Shown: positions 49,571 through 59,594 of the stretch, in pieces | How the letters are laid out: each line of letters opens with the position of its first letter | Numbering within the stretch: position 1 is the stretch's first letter | DNA from: Lentisphaeria bacterium | GTDB taxonomy: Bacteria > Verrucomicrobiota > Lentisphaeria > Victivallales > Victivallaceae | Assembly (NCBI GenBank): GCA_022009855.1 | Contig: CP091727.1 | Location: forward strand, 558,001-622,000 | Direction: 5' to 3' | DNA: 64,000 nt | Position numbers and translations under genes: made by a program | Notes under the pieces: model-generated | What the model saw: only the letters and a program-made list of their open reading frames with translations | Told to the model about the DNA's origin: nothing | Databases searched by the model: none

Positions 49571-50436
49571 ATGTTGCAATATGCAAAAAAAATGAAACAA
49601 CATGCCAAAACGATTTTTTTACCGTCGGGATGTTGTGAAAGATATATTGATTTTTCCCATTATCCGGAAGGGGCGGCGTGGTTTGGGCATGGTATTGCAC
49701 TCGCCGGAATCGGCAGACACGTTCCCGGCTACCTTATTGATTACCCGAAACCCCGACGTCAAATCGTGATCGTGGTTACCCGTGGCACCTATTCCGTTGA
49801 TACGCTCGATAAAGTAGTTACTCTTTCCGCGGGAGAACTTTTCATCATTCCTGCCGGAATCCGTCAGAGATACTGGACGGATGACGATTCTGCCTGTCTT
49901 TTTTTTCTGCTTGCCTCCTTCTCCGAAGATTGGCCGCAAAGTACGGGGATTCATATTCGGCAGGTGCAGCATATTCAGGAGTTGAAGGATTTATTGGATT
50001 TCGCATATCGTGTTGCAAACTCCAATCTGGGGCGTTCGCCTCAAATTGCACGGGCTGTTGCGGAGCTGATCGTTGAACTGTTGAAACAGGAATTGGACTA
50101 TCCCGTTCTCTCAGTTTCTCCGGAAGAGCAGATCCCGCTTCTCTTCCGCCAACATCCAGAGCGGGGGTGGACGATCGCCGAGCTCGCTGCTCAGTGCGGC
50201 CTTTCAGAATCCTATCTTGCACTCCGTTGTCGGAAACGTTTCGGCAAGGCTCCCGGAGCATTGTTGACGGAAATTCGTATGACACTCGCCCGCAGACTGC
50301 TTCGGGAAAGTGATTATCAGGTGAAAGTGATCGCCGCCGCCTGTGGTTATCCGCATCCGGACTCTTTCTGCCGGGCGTTTAAAAAGAATTTGGTCAGACT
50401 CCGTTGGATTTTCGCGCTCGCAGTCAGGATGCTTGA
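49571..50436 (+). CDS. AraC-family transcriptional regulator
   Basis: The N-terminal cupin-like domain (IDYPKPRRQIVIVVTRGTYS; GELFIIPAGIRQRYW) is followed by two helix-turn-helix units (WTIAELAAQCGLSESYLALR; VKVIAAACGYPHPDSFCRAF). The given frame ends at 50455 with an atypical tail. One base removed near 50395 gives KKFGQTPLDFRARSQDA and a stop at 50436, the canonical AraC ending. It is divergent from the GH51-pseudopilin-GH39 operon, which it probably activates with arabinose or a related sugar. Confidence 0.8.
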
Positions 50437-50545
50437 AGGATGCCGGCTTATTTGAATATTTCCTGAATGGAAGCCGTTTATAATACCATCAGCCAGCGAA
50501 AAATACCAACCGAATGCGGAATTCACGCTTTTCCCGCGCACTTCA

Positions 50546-50574
50546 TTGAAAAAAACAGTTTCCGGAAGTATATT
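50546..50574 (+). promoter_or_regulatory. Sigma-70-type promoter ahead of the unknown protein and oadABG
   Basis: TTGAAA and TATATT are exactly 17 bases apart, the same pair as at 38973, ending 34 bases before the ATG at 50609. Confidence 0.55.
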
Positions 50575-50608
50575 ATATGTCATTTTAAATCTGGATACCT
50601 GACTGATC

Positions 50609-51031
50609 ATGAAAACTTGCCCGCGGCTCACTGTTTTGTTTCTGTCTGCGATGCTGGTCTCCTTTGCCGGCATCGTCGCAGCTGTCGTGCTGCATGCCGC
50701 GCCTCAGGATTGCAGCCGGTTCCAGAACGAAGACGCGGACCTTCTGCTCGCCGCCGCCGCATCCCGGATGCAGTCTGACGAAGCCGGATTCCCATCCCCC
50801 GGTTACGATTCGGTCGGCAGAACGCTCAACCGCTCCAGCGAAACGCATCCCACGCGGTCGGCCCGCCCGGCGTTTCTGCTGAAACCGGTCCGCTTCCTTG
50901 CAGAAAACCTCTCCACCCGGACTAGTTTCGCCCCTCCGGCGAACTCACGGCTGCAACTCTTGACCTGGCTTTCGCCACGTCTCAAGGCCCGGGCGGACCC
51001 CGCCGCGGCACGGTACTGCTCTGTCGCTTGA
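50609..51031 (+). CDS. Unknown membrane-anchored protein upstream of oadA
   Basis: A signal or anchor helix (LTVLFLSAMLVSFAGIVAAV) begins the product, followed by an acidic/hydrophobic stretch (QDCSRFQNEDADLLLAAAAS) and then an Arg/Ser/Pro-rich region whose composition changes sharply near residue 65. That change may mark a frame break, so the true end is uncertain. A good promoter precedes it. It lies 188 bases upstream of oadA. No family recognised. Confidence 0.45.
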   Translation: MKTCPRLTVLFLSAMLVSFAGIVAAVVLHAAPQDCSRFQNEDADLLLAAAASRMQSDEAGFPSPGYDSVGRTLNRSSETHPTRSARPAFLLKPVRFLAENLSTRTSFAPPANSRLQLLTWLSPRLKARADPAAARYCSVA

Positions 51032-51218
51032 GTGTACGTGCCTGTTTTCTGCATGTAAAATTTCAAACCGGCTCGGTCCGATTCCTCTGACGGCAACCCG
51101 TCGGAGATACCCCTTTGCATAGTTCTGCCTGTTCCGGGGGGGCGAAACGGCTCGTGCACTTCCTGCGGCATATTCCCCTTTTTCCCATGATTCAAAAAAG
51201 CCCAGGAGTGTTAAAATT

Positions 51219-53040
51219 ATGAAAAAAATCGACTTTATGCTGACTGCCTTCCGCGACGGATTCCAGTCGGTATTCGGCGCCCGCGTCTTCAGTTCCGATT
51301 TTCTGCCCGTGGTGGAAGAGGCCGCCTCGGCGGGAATCACCCATTTCGAGGCCGGCGGCGGCGCGCTGTTTCAGGCCGCCTATTTCTACAGCAACGAGGA
51401 TGCGTTCCGCGTGATGGATGATTTCCGCCGCATTGTCGGAAACAGCGCCAACCTTCAGACCCTCGCCCGCGGCATCAACGTGGTCGGGCTCGACAGCCAG
51501 CCGCGCGACATCATCAAGCTGCACGCTCAGCTGATGAAAAAACACGGCATCACCACAATCCGCAATTTCGACGCCCTGAACGACGTGAACAACCTCCTCT
51601 ACAGCGGGACCTGCATTGCGGAAGCGGGCCTGAAGCACGAAATCACCGTCACCATGATGGAACTGCCCCCCGGGGTGCGTCGGCCATACCGTGGAGTTCT
51701 ATGAATCCATTCTGCGCCGGATTCTCGACTCCGGCATCCCCTACGATTCGGTCTGCTTCAAGGACGCCTCGGGAACCTCCACCCCCCACAAGGTCTACGA
51801 AACCATCCGGATGGCGCGGAACCTGCTCGGGGACCATGCGCGGATCGTCTTCCACTCTCACGAAACTGCCGGCTGCAGCGTGCTGGCCTACCATGCGGCG
51901 CTCGAAGGCGGAGCCGATCAGCTGGATCTCTCCATCGCCCCCCTCTCCGGCGGCACCTGCCAGCCGGATATCCTGACCATGTGGCACGCCCTGCGCGGCA
52001 CGCAGTACGATCTGGATATCGACGTGAAGAAGATCATCAAGCTCGAAGAGAGCCTCAAACGGGCCATGAAGGACTATTTCATGCCGCCGGAGGCGACGCA
52101 GGTCAACCCGCTGATTCCGTTCTTCCCGATGCCGGGCGGCGCGTTGACCGCGAACACCCAGATGCTGCGGGACAACGGCCTCATGGAGAAATATCCGGAG
52201 GTCATCGCCGCCATGGGCGAGGCGGTGGCCCGGGGCGGCTTCGGCACCTCGGTCACGCCGGTGAGCCAGTTCTACTTCCAGCAGGCGTTCAACAACGTGA
52301 TGTTCGGCCCCTGGAAGAAGATCGCCGAAGGGTACGGCAAGATGGTGCTGGGCTATTTCGGCCGCACGCCGGCGGAACCGGATCCGGAAATCGTCCGGAT
52401 CGCCTCCGAGCAGCTCAAGCTGGAGCCGACCACCCGCAGTCCGCTGGACATCAACGACGAAAATCCGGCCAAGGGCCGCAAGGCCGCGATCGCCATGCTG
52501 AATGCGAACCAGCTGCCGATCACCGACGAAAACATCTTCATCGCCGCAAGCTGCAGCGAAAAGGGAATCCGTTTCCTGAAGGGCGAAGGTACCATCGGCG
52601 TACGCAAAATCGATCGGAAACAGAAGCAGGAATCCCCCGCCGCCACCGCCTCCGCGCCGAAACCGGATGCGGTCACCGTCACGCTGAACGGCAAAAGCTA
52701 TGCGGTGAAGATCTCCGGCAACTCCGCGTCGGTCAACGGCAGGCAGTATGATTTCGCGTTGGCGGAGGGCATTGTCGAGGAGCAGCCGGTCCGTCAGGCC
52801 GCGATGGGGACGTCGGGGGAGAAGTTCACTGAGGTCCACTCCACTCTGCCGGGTGCGGTGGTCCGCATTCTGGTCAAACCGGGCGAGAGCGTCCAGGCCG
52901 GCCAGCTTCTGATGGTGCTCGAAGCGATGAAGATGGAAACCCCGATCAACGCTCCGGAAGCGGGCGTGCTGGCGAAGCTGGAGGTCGCGGAAGGACAGCA
53001 GGTGCAGTCCGGCGCGCTCCTCGCCGTGATCAAGGGCTGA
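51219..53040 (+). CDS. oadA: Oxaloacetate decarboxylase alpha subunit / carboxyltransferase with biotin domain
   Basis: FMLTAFRDGFQSVFGARVFS starts the HMGL-like carboxyltransferase barrel. DSVCFKDASGTSTPHKVYET and HSHETAGCSVLAYHAALEGG follow, then the conserved carboxylase region (FNNVMFGPWKKIAEGYGKMV). The C-terminus holds the biotinyl domain with LMVLEAMKMETPI (biotin Lys in EAMKM). A break at GGGG near 51670 hides PPGCVGHTVEFYESILRRIL. Full length is about 606 residues. With OadB and OadG downstream it forms a sodium-pumping biotin decarboxylase; oxaloacetate is the usual substrate, but methylmalonyl-CoA systems are related. Confidence 0.88.
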
Positions 53041-53053
53041 CGGGAGGTGAGTC

Positions 53054-54297
53054 ATGAATAGCTTTCTCGATCTTTTTCAGGGATTCGCCGTCATGGCCGC
53101 CTCGGATCCGGTGGTAATCGCCGTCCGGATCACGCTGGTTCTCCTCGGTTTCGCCCTGGTCTGGCTGGGGCGCAAAGGCATTCTGGAACCGCTGCTGATG
53201 ATCCCCATGGGGCTGGGCATGGCGACGATCAACGTCTCCTCGATGTTCTTCGACCCGATCAACATGGCGAACAAGACGCCGGTGGATGAAACCGCCGTGA
53301 ACAACCTCTTCCTCGACTCCACGATCAGCAACAACGACCATCTGATGACGCTGATGCAGATCGACTGGCTGCAGCCGGTCTACACGCTGACCTTCAGCAA
53401 CGGCCTCATCGCCTGTCTGATCTTCATCGGCATCGGCTCGCTCCTGGATGTCGGCTTCGTGATGAAGCGGCCGTATGTGTCGGCCATCATCGCGCTGTTT
53501 GCGGAGCTGGGGACGCTGCTGGTTCTGCCGTTGGCCAGTCTGTTCGGGTACGACCTCAAGGACGCGGCCTCGATCGCACTGGTCGGCGGCGCGGACGGGC
53601 CGATGGTGCTCTTCGCCTCGCTGAAGCTGTCGCCTCATCTCTTTGTGCCGATCACCGTGGTCGCCTACATGTACCTCGGGCTGGCCTACGGCGGATTTCC
53701 CTATCTGGTCAAGCTTCTGGTTCCGAAGAAGCTGCAGGCCATCGAGATGCCGCCGGACGATCCGAAACTGAAGATCACCAGCGGGCAGAAGCTGACCTTC
53801 GCGGTCGTCGCATGCGTGCTGCTCTCCCTTTCTGTTTCCGGTGGCGTCTCCGCTCTTCTTCTCGCTGTTTCTCGGAATTGCGATTCGGGAATCCGGGCTG
53901 GAAAAATTCCAGCATCTCGTCAGTGAAATCGTTTTGTATGGTTCGACTCTGACGCTGGGACTCCTGCTGGGTGTGCTTTGTGAAGCGAAGACGATCATGG
54001 ATCCCAAAGGTACTGCCGCTGCTGATCTTCGGCATGGCGGCGCTGGCGCTCTCCGGAGTCGGCGGAATCCTGGGCGGCTATTTCATGTACTTCGTCACCC
54101 GCGGAAGTTCAATCCGGTCATCGGCATCGCCGGAGTCAGCTGCGTTCCTTCCACCGCGAAGGTCGCGCAGAAGTGCGTCACCCGGGCGAACCCGAATGCG
54201 ATCATCATGCACTACGCGCTGGGGGGTGAATATCTTCGGCGTAATCACAACCGCGATTATCGCGGCCATCTACATCAGTTTGCTGCAGAATTCATGA
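53054..54297 (+). CDS. oadB: Sodium-pumping decarboxylase beta subunit
   Basis: The membrane subunit is clear from FSNGLIACLIFIGIGSLLDV, GFVMKRPYVSAIIALFAELG, SIALVGGADGPMVLFASLKL and, after repairs, NPVIGIAGVSCVPSTAKVAQ with ANPNAIIMHYALGVNIFGVI at the end. The Asp in GGADGP and the region around it bind sodium in this family. Breaks near 53845, 54005, 54100 and 54225. It lies 13 bases after oadA and 13 before oadG. It couples decarboxylation to sodium export at the inner membrane. Confidence 0.85.
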
Positions 54298-54310
54298 GGA
54301 GGTGTTCACT

Positions 54311-54566
54311 ATGGAACAAGCATGGATTATTATGGGGGAAACCTATCTTCTGACGATTGTGATTTCGCTCTTCGTAGCGTTTTTGATTCACATGATGACG
54401 CTGCTCATCCGCCGAGTTCGGCACGGCGGCGAAGCCGCTGCCGGTCTCGGCGGAACAGGTCGAAATATCGAAACAGCCGGATGATCCGGATGAGCTTGCC
54501 GCGCTCGCCATCGCGATTGCGACAACGCGGAGGCAGTGCGGGCACCCGCAAAACGCTTCGCGCTGA
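54311..54566 (+). CDS. oadG: Sodium-pumping decarboxylase gamma subunit
   Basis: The start follows AGGAGGTGTTCACT. One membrane helix (YLLTIVISLFVAFLIHMMTL) is followed, after a one-base repair near 54425, by a cytoplasmic tail (KPLPVSAEQVEISKQ, DPDELAALAIAIATTRRQ). The ELAALAIAIA stretch is typical of OadG proteins, which anchor and assemble the alpha and beta subunits. About 85 residues. It completes an oadA-oadB-oadG operon. Confidence 0.78.
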
Positions 54567-54571
54567 TCTTC

Positions 54572-54619
54572 GAACACCGGCCGGCCTTCCGCCCCGTCGG
54601 AAGCCGCCGGCCGGTGTTC
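54572..54619. terminator. Perfect 13-base inverted repeat after oadG
   Basis: GAACACCGGCCGG and CCGGCCGGTGTTC form a 13-pair stem, with an inner TTCCG/CGGAA hairpin. A second hairpin, GCCGGG-AAACA-CCCGGC, follows within 10 bases. There is no T-tract, so this is either a processive-type terminator or an mRNA-stabilising structure. Confidence 0.5.
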
Positions 54620-54870
54620 CACTGCCGGGAAACACCCGGCCGTTCTGCCTCTCCTCTCCGCAGTCATGGTTGCAACTTCTCCTGTTCGAAGAATGGGGCT
54701 GACCGCGTTATAATCCGACGGTCAATGCGTCGATCGTCGCGTTGCATTTTGCCTCGTTCCAGGCTTCCGGGCATCCCCCTCCTCCCCGGGAGGAAGCAGG
54801 CGGCAGCGATCAGCCCTCTTGCCTTTTTTCTCCCCGCATGGTATACTATCCCCAATGAAAATGCGGAAAA

Positions 54871-54913
54871 TCTGCTCACAAAATTTTGTCGATCTGCTCA
54901 CACACACTATAAT
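54871..54913 (+). promoter_or_regulatory. Promoter with two direct repeats, candidate autoregulatory site
   Basis: TTGTCG (54886-54891) and TATAAT (54908-54913) are 16 bases apart. The 10-base word TCTGCTCACA occurs at 54871-54880 and again at 54893-54902, a 22-base period (two helical turns) across the promoter, upstream of a GntR/LacI-type regulator. Confidence 0.5.
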
Positions 54914-54939
54914 AACAGTGAACAACGAAAGATGGGAAA

Positions 54940-56007
54940 ATGCTGCTGCAAGCCAGAACTGAAGAATTTTACCGCAAGCTCGTCCCGGAGCTGAGCCGTT
55001 TCTCGCCGGGAGAACGCTTCTACTCCACCCGCGAACTTGTCCGGCGCTTCAAGATCAGCTACCGGGTCGTGGCCGCCGTGGCGGAGCGCATGGAGGCGGA
55101 AGGGCTTCTGGTCCGCCGGTTGCGCAGCGGCCTCTATGTGCACAGCGCAACCCCCTCCCGCTCCGTCGCCTTTTTCTACGTGGACTGGCCCAACCAGCAT
55201 GTCCGAAGGCAGGTTCAGCTTCTGAAAGCAGCCCTCAAACAGCTGGGGAACTATCAGTTCTCCGCCCTCTCCTACCGGTATCAGGACAATCTGCTTACAC
55301 AGATCAAATCCTGCACGGCGGACCTCATCGTGCTGGCCTGCCCCTCCCGGGAATTTTCCGACGAAGAGCTCATCCTGCTGATCCGGAACAAAACGAACAT
55401 CGTCGTGAGCGACCGCGATCTCCGGGGGATCTCTTTGAACTGCTTCTATCTCAACGCCGCCTATGCCGCCCAGATGGCGCTGACACTCTTCCGGCGGCAC
55501 AACCATACCCGGCTCGGCGTACTCCTGGCGGAGCCCCCGAGCGGCGGCGCCCTGATGCTCTATCAGAACTTCCTCGACGCCGTCCCCTTCCGCGGCTGCA
55601 ACGCGGTCCCCATCGCCTGTCACACGGAGGACGGGGACTATTCCGCGGAGAAAGCCTACGAGGCAATGACCGCTCATCTGGAGCGGTTCGGACTGAACTT
55701 CACGGCTCTCTTCATCATCTCCGGCGGCGCGGCGTCCGGCGTATTGCGCGCATTCTACGAGCATGAGATCAAGGTGCCGGAACAAGTGAACATCATCGCC
55801 TTCGGCAACCCGGAGGAGACCCGCTTTCTCACGCCGCCGATTCCCACCATCGCCGACGATGAAAACGAAATGGCACGCCGCAAAGCCGCCGCCATCGACC
55901 ACTACCTCAGATCTCCGGAGAAAATCCCGTTCTGCGTCGAATCCAAACCCGTTTTGTACGATCACCGCAAGGTTACCCATCAACCCGCAAAAGGAGTATT
56001 GCAATGA
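54940..56007 (+). CDS. GntR-type HTH / LacI-type sensor regulator
   Basis: The N-terminus has a GntR winged helix (FSPGERFYSTRELVRRFKIS; AVAERMEAEGLLVRRLRSGL). The rest is a periplasmic-binding-like sensor as in AraR (AYAAQMALTLFRRHNHTRLG; ALFIISGGAASGVLRAFYEH, then VNIIAFGNPE). The frame is intact at 355 residues. It ends by overlapping the pseudopilin start by 4 bases, so regulator, pseudopilin and hydrolase form one operon. Direct repeats across its promoter suggest autoregulation. Confidence 0.85.
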   Translation: MLLQARTEEFYRKLVPELSRFSPGERFYSTRELVRRFKISYRVVAAVAERMEAEGLLVRRLRSGLYVHSATPSRSVAFFYVDWPNQHVRRQVQLLKAALKQLGNYQFSALSYRYQDNLLTQIKSCTADLIVLACPSREFSDEELILLIRNKTNIVVSDRDLRGISLNCFYLNAAYAAQMALTLFRRHNHTRLGVLLAEPPSGGALMLYQNFLDAVPFRGCNAVPIACHTEDGDYSAEKAYEAMTAHLERFGLNFTALFIISGGAASGVLRAFYEHEIKVPEQVNIIAFGNPEETRFLTPPIPTIADDENEMARRKAAAIDHYLRSPEKIPFCVESKPVLYDHRKVTHQPAKGVLQ

Positions 56008-56671
56008 AAACCACAAACCAGAAACGCTCGTTTACGTTGATCGAACTTTTAATCGTAATCGCGATCATCGCCATTCTGGCCAGCATGCTGATGCCTGCTT
56101 TGAACAAGGCGCGTGCGAGAGCGACCGAAGTCTCCTGCGCCGGGAATCAGCGGCAGATCGCCTCCTTTCTGACTCTCTACGTCAACGATTACGGCGATAC
56201 GCTTCCGCTCGGCAGAAAACAGTGCGGCATCAACCATGGAAGCACACCGCACATCGATGACTTCTGGCCCAATCCCCCTGCTGGTTTGAAACGACCTGCG
56301 GAATCTACGGCAAGAAAAACTATAAGTTGTTTGTCTGCGCGACCTATCAACCGATGGGGAAATTCGCGCCCGGGTGGAACACCGATTTCTGGCGGGAGGC
56401 GGAACTCACCTACGGCTACAACTGCAACGGGAGCGGTCAGAAACTCGCCCGCTGCAAATCCCCCGCCCGCACCTATGTGATCGGAGAGTTCTGGAAAGGA
56501 AATTTCGGCGTCACCGGCTACGGAATGTATGAAAATTCAACCATCTGGGACTTCGCCGCACTCCACAACAGGAAATGCAATCTCGCTTTTTATGACGGAC
56601 ACGTCCGGGGCGGGGTCGATGTCCTGCAATACCCTGCCCCCACAGACGAATTCACCGCCAATTTCCAATAA
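56004..56671 (+). CDS. Pseudopilin with H-X9-DG motif
   Basis: The leader MKTTNQKRS precedes FTLIELLIVIAIIAILASML. MPALNKARARATEVSCAGNQ follows, with HNRKCNLAFYDGHVRGG near the end (exact nine-residue spacing). Ser is at -1. One break near 56280 (GIYGKKNYKLFVCATYQPMG bridges it). It is translationally coupled to the GntR/LacI-type regulator upstream and lies 31 bases before a secreted hydrolase. Confidence 0.84.
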
Positions 56672-56701
56672 CGCCCCCCAAACAAGAGAAAGGATACAAT
56701 C

Positions 56702-58590
56702 ATGTTCAAACACGGCATCAGCACTCTGCTCATGCTGGCCGCCGCCTGCTGTACGGCGGCGGAAACGGCCCGCCTGGTCGCCGATCCCTCACGGCGCCGC
56801 CTGTCACATCACCCGGAAAGAACAGTGGATCGCCCCGAAGCTCTTTCCGCTGATGAAAGAGGCGGGCATCTCCTGGGTCCGCTCCGACGTGGACTGGCGC
56901 TACTGGGAACTCAAACCGGGCGAATTCAATCCGCAATACGACCGTCTGGTGGATGCCCCGCTGAAGGCCGGACTGCATTTTCTGCCGATCCTCCCGGGGG
57001 ATCCGCCGAAATTCGGCAAATGGCCCTGGGAACATCTGGACGCCTACGGGAAATTCGTCCGGCGCTGTGCCGAAGAATACGCCCGCTCCATACAGTACTG
57101 GGAGGTCTACAATGAGCCGGATGCCGGCAGTCACTGGTGCCCCTCCGCCGAAAAAATACGCCCCGCTGCTCAAGCGCACCTGGCAGGAACTCAAAGCGGT
57201 CAATCCGGAGCTGAAGGTTGTCTACGCCGGGCTTGTCGGCGCCAACGTCGACTGGGTCGAACGGACCTTTCGGAAAGGCGCCCACCAATATTTCGACGTG
57301 ATGAACTATCACCCCTACACCTCGATGCCGGAGCTGATCTTTGCCTCAGCGCGCCAGCTGCGCGAGCTGATGACCCGGTACGGAGTGGGCGATAAACCGA
57401 TCTGGATCACTGAGGTCGGCTGGCCGACGACCCCGCTGCTCGATTTCTATCTGGAAGTTCTGCCGGTGGCGGTCCGGGAAGCGGGCCTGAATCCGGCGGA
57501 GTGCACGGTCGCGCTGGTCTGTGACGCAAAGAGCGGGTTCGCCTTCGGCATGGACAACCACCCCCGTGAACTCTTTCCCCAATTCAAGGGAATCCGCCGG
57601 ATTACCCTCGAAGAACTCAAGACCCTGAATCCGGCAGAGTGTCAGCTCCTGCTGACCCATCGCGAAGAGGGATTCCCCATGGCGTACTATCCGGCCGTGG
57701 TGCAGTATGTCAAAAAGGGCGGTACACTGGTTCTCCCCTACAAACTGCCCTACTACTTCGATCATCAGCTCGACGGCCGGGGCGGCTATGTGCTCAAGCA
57801 GGTCAACGGCGACCACCTGAAGGATCTGCACATCGCCTGGGATGCCTGGTGGACCCGGGAAGGCGTGCCGCAGGCGGAAAGTTATCAGCGCCCCGCACCG
57901 GCCTTCCGCGACAAACTTCACTGGGATCTCAAGGACCATTCCAAAGTCGGCCGTTTTCTGAGCCTTCGCAACATGAAGGAGGCGGATCTGTTCATTCCAC
58001 TGGTCGAGGGCGGCAACAGCAGTTTCAATGCGCCACTCATCGGCGTCTACAAACTCAACAGCGATTTGAAAGGCAACGTCATCGCCTCGACGGCATCCGT
58101 CGTCTACGGGGTGAGCGAAAAACTGCAGGCCCAGTACCTGCCCCGCACCTTCATCTGCGGTTTCGCCGCGGGGATCGAACGGATTTTCTGGTACAATTTC
58201 ATCAACAACCACGCCAATAAAAATTACTCGGAATCCCATTTCGGGCTGCTCACCAACACGCTGGGGCAGAAGCCCGCCTTCAAGGCGCTCAGACAGCTGA
58301 CCCGCCTGCTCCCCGGCAACTCGACGGTTCCAGTGGTCGAAACCCGGGACGATGTCTACCTGGCCCACTGGATCAAACCGAACGGCGCCCATGTCTGGGC
58401 CCTGTGGAGTGCCTTCAACCGGCAGGACCTCAATACACCGGTGACATTGCAGATTGACGGAAAGATCGTCGCGGCACTCAACCACATGGGAGCCCGGCAG
58501 CCGATTCCCGAATCCGGCAGTGTGGTCAATGTGACCGGCTCGATTCTCTATCTGGTCGGCCCGCAAAAGGTCAGCTTCCAGTTGAAATAA
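56702..58590 (+). CDS. Secreted GH39/GH5-like glycoside hydrolase
   Basis: The signal peptide MFKHGISTLLMLAAACCTAA precedes a clan GH-A barrel: MKEAGISWVRSDVDWRYWEL, SIQYWEVYNEPDAGSHW (acid/base), FDVMNYHPYTSMPELIF and KPIWITEVGWPTTP (nucleophile). A beta-sandwich domain follows (FPMAYYPAVVQYVKKGGTLV) and the end reads GSILYLVGPQKVSFQLK. Breaks near 56800 and 57160. Length is about 628 residues. It lies in an operon with a regulator and pseudopilin and is predicted to act outside the cytoplasm on a glycan sensed by the regulator. Confidence 0.78.
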
Positions 58591-58659
58591 CAACGCCTCT
58601 GCGACGGGCGGGGAGGAGAGGTTTCCGCCCCCTCCCCCGTCCGCGGCCGGCACCTGAAA

Positions 58660-59513
58660 TCAGGCGTCGGCCTTCGCCGCATTCTCCCGGCGGGACGAAG
58701 CCCGGTACTCTCCGGGGTGGTGTTGAGATACCGCCGGAACAGAACCGTCATCCGGCTCTGATCGCGAATCCCGGCGATCTCGGCGATCTCCGCCAGCTTG
58801 TAGGGGGGACTCCTCCAGCAGACGGCAGGCCCGTGCCACCCGCAACCGCTGCAGCCAGTCGCTGAAGGAATATCCCGTCTCCGTCCGGAACAGGTGCAGA
58901 AAACGGGAGACGCTCAATCCGCTGACCTCCGCCGCCTGCTTCGCCGTAATCCAGTCATAGCAGTGGTCCCGCATGTAATTGGCCGCTGCGAGAATCCGTC
59001 GATCCGAAGAGGGAGCTGGGTCAGAAGCGGTTTTTCCTGCCCGGGCAGCCACTCCGAATCGAAGAGATGATCCATCCGCTGTTTGAGATAGTCGCCCAGC
59101 AGACTCAGTTTCCGGTCCGAAACGGACGGGAGATCCAGCGGAACCAGCCGCTTCGCCTCCCCCGCGAACGGTCCGACGAACAGCACCCCCTTCAAGACTC
59201 CGGAAACCGTCATGCCCACCGCGAGGGTCTTCACGCCCGCATGGCACTCCGCAATCCGGAACCCCGGCGACAGCCGCAGTTTCCGAAACGATTCGTCGTG
59301 GTGAAAGTGAATGCACCGGTTCAGCTTGCGATAGGGATTGCCCTTGATCATCCGGCAATAGGGATCCGCGTGCTCGCACTGTTCCTGCAACACGTTCATC
59401 AGCAGGTCGTTGTCGGAAAAATGCCAGACGAAACCGCTTTCAAGAAAATTTCCCAGCGTCTTCAGCTCTTCGGAAAACAGCCGCAGCTTTTCCATAAATT
59501 CGGTTTTCAGCAT
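58660..59513 (-). CDS. AraC-family regulator with PocR-like sensor domain
   Basis: The start at 59513 (MLKTEFMEKLRLFSEELKTL) follows AAAGGA. The PocR-type part reads ADPYCRMIKGNPYRKLNRCI, RIAECHAGVKTLAVGMTVSG and VLKGVLFVGPFAGEAKRLVP, with spaced Cys/His residues. The C-terminal half is the AraC domain (WITAKQAAEVSGLSVSRFLH; VARACRLLEES), ending FRRYLNTTPGEYRASSRREN. Breaks near 59010, 58805 and 58720. It is divergent from the galactonate-dehydratase-like operon at 59595, which it probably controls. Confidence 0.75.
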
Positions 59514-59542
59514 AATATTCCTTTCTTTCAGCATGAAATATA

Positions 59543-59571
59543 TATACATTTTCTCCGGTTTCAAGTATAAT
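59543..59571 (+). promoter_or_regulatory. Promoter of the sugar-acid operon
   Basis: TATACA and a perfect TATAAT are 17 bases apart, 24 bases before the ATG at 59595. The sequence TTCAAGTATAAT is shared with the lacI promoter at 6528-6539. Confidence 0.45.
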
Positions 59572-59594
59572 TAAAAGTAAAAACGGAGAAAATC

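Noticed and set aside
51649..53055. 468-codon minus-strand frame opposite oadA
   Set aside because: Arg/His-rich antisense of a biotin carboxyltransferase.
57346..58653. 435-codon minus-strand frame opposite the GH39-like gene
   Set aside because: No recognisable domain; the plus strand has barrel and sandwich motifs.
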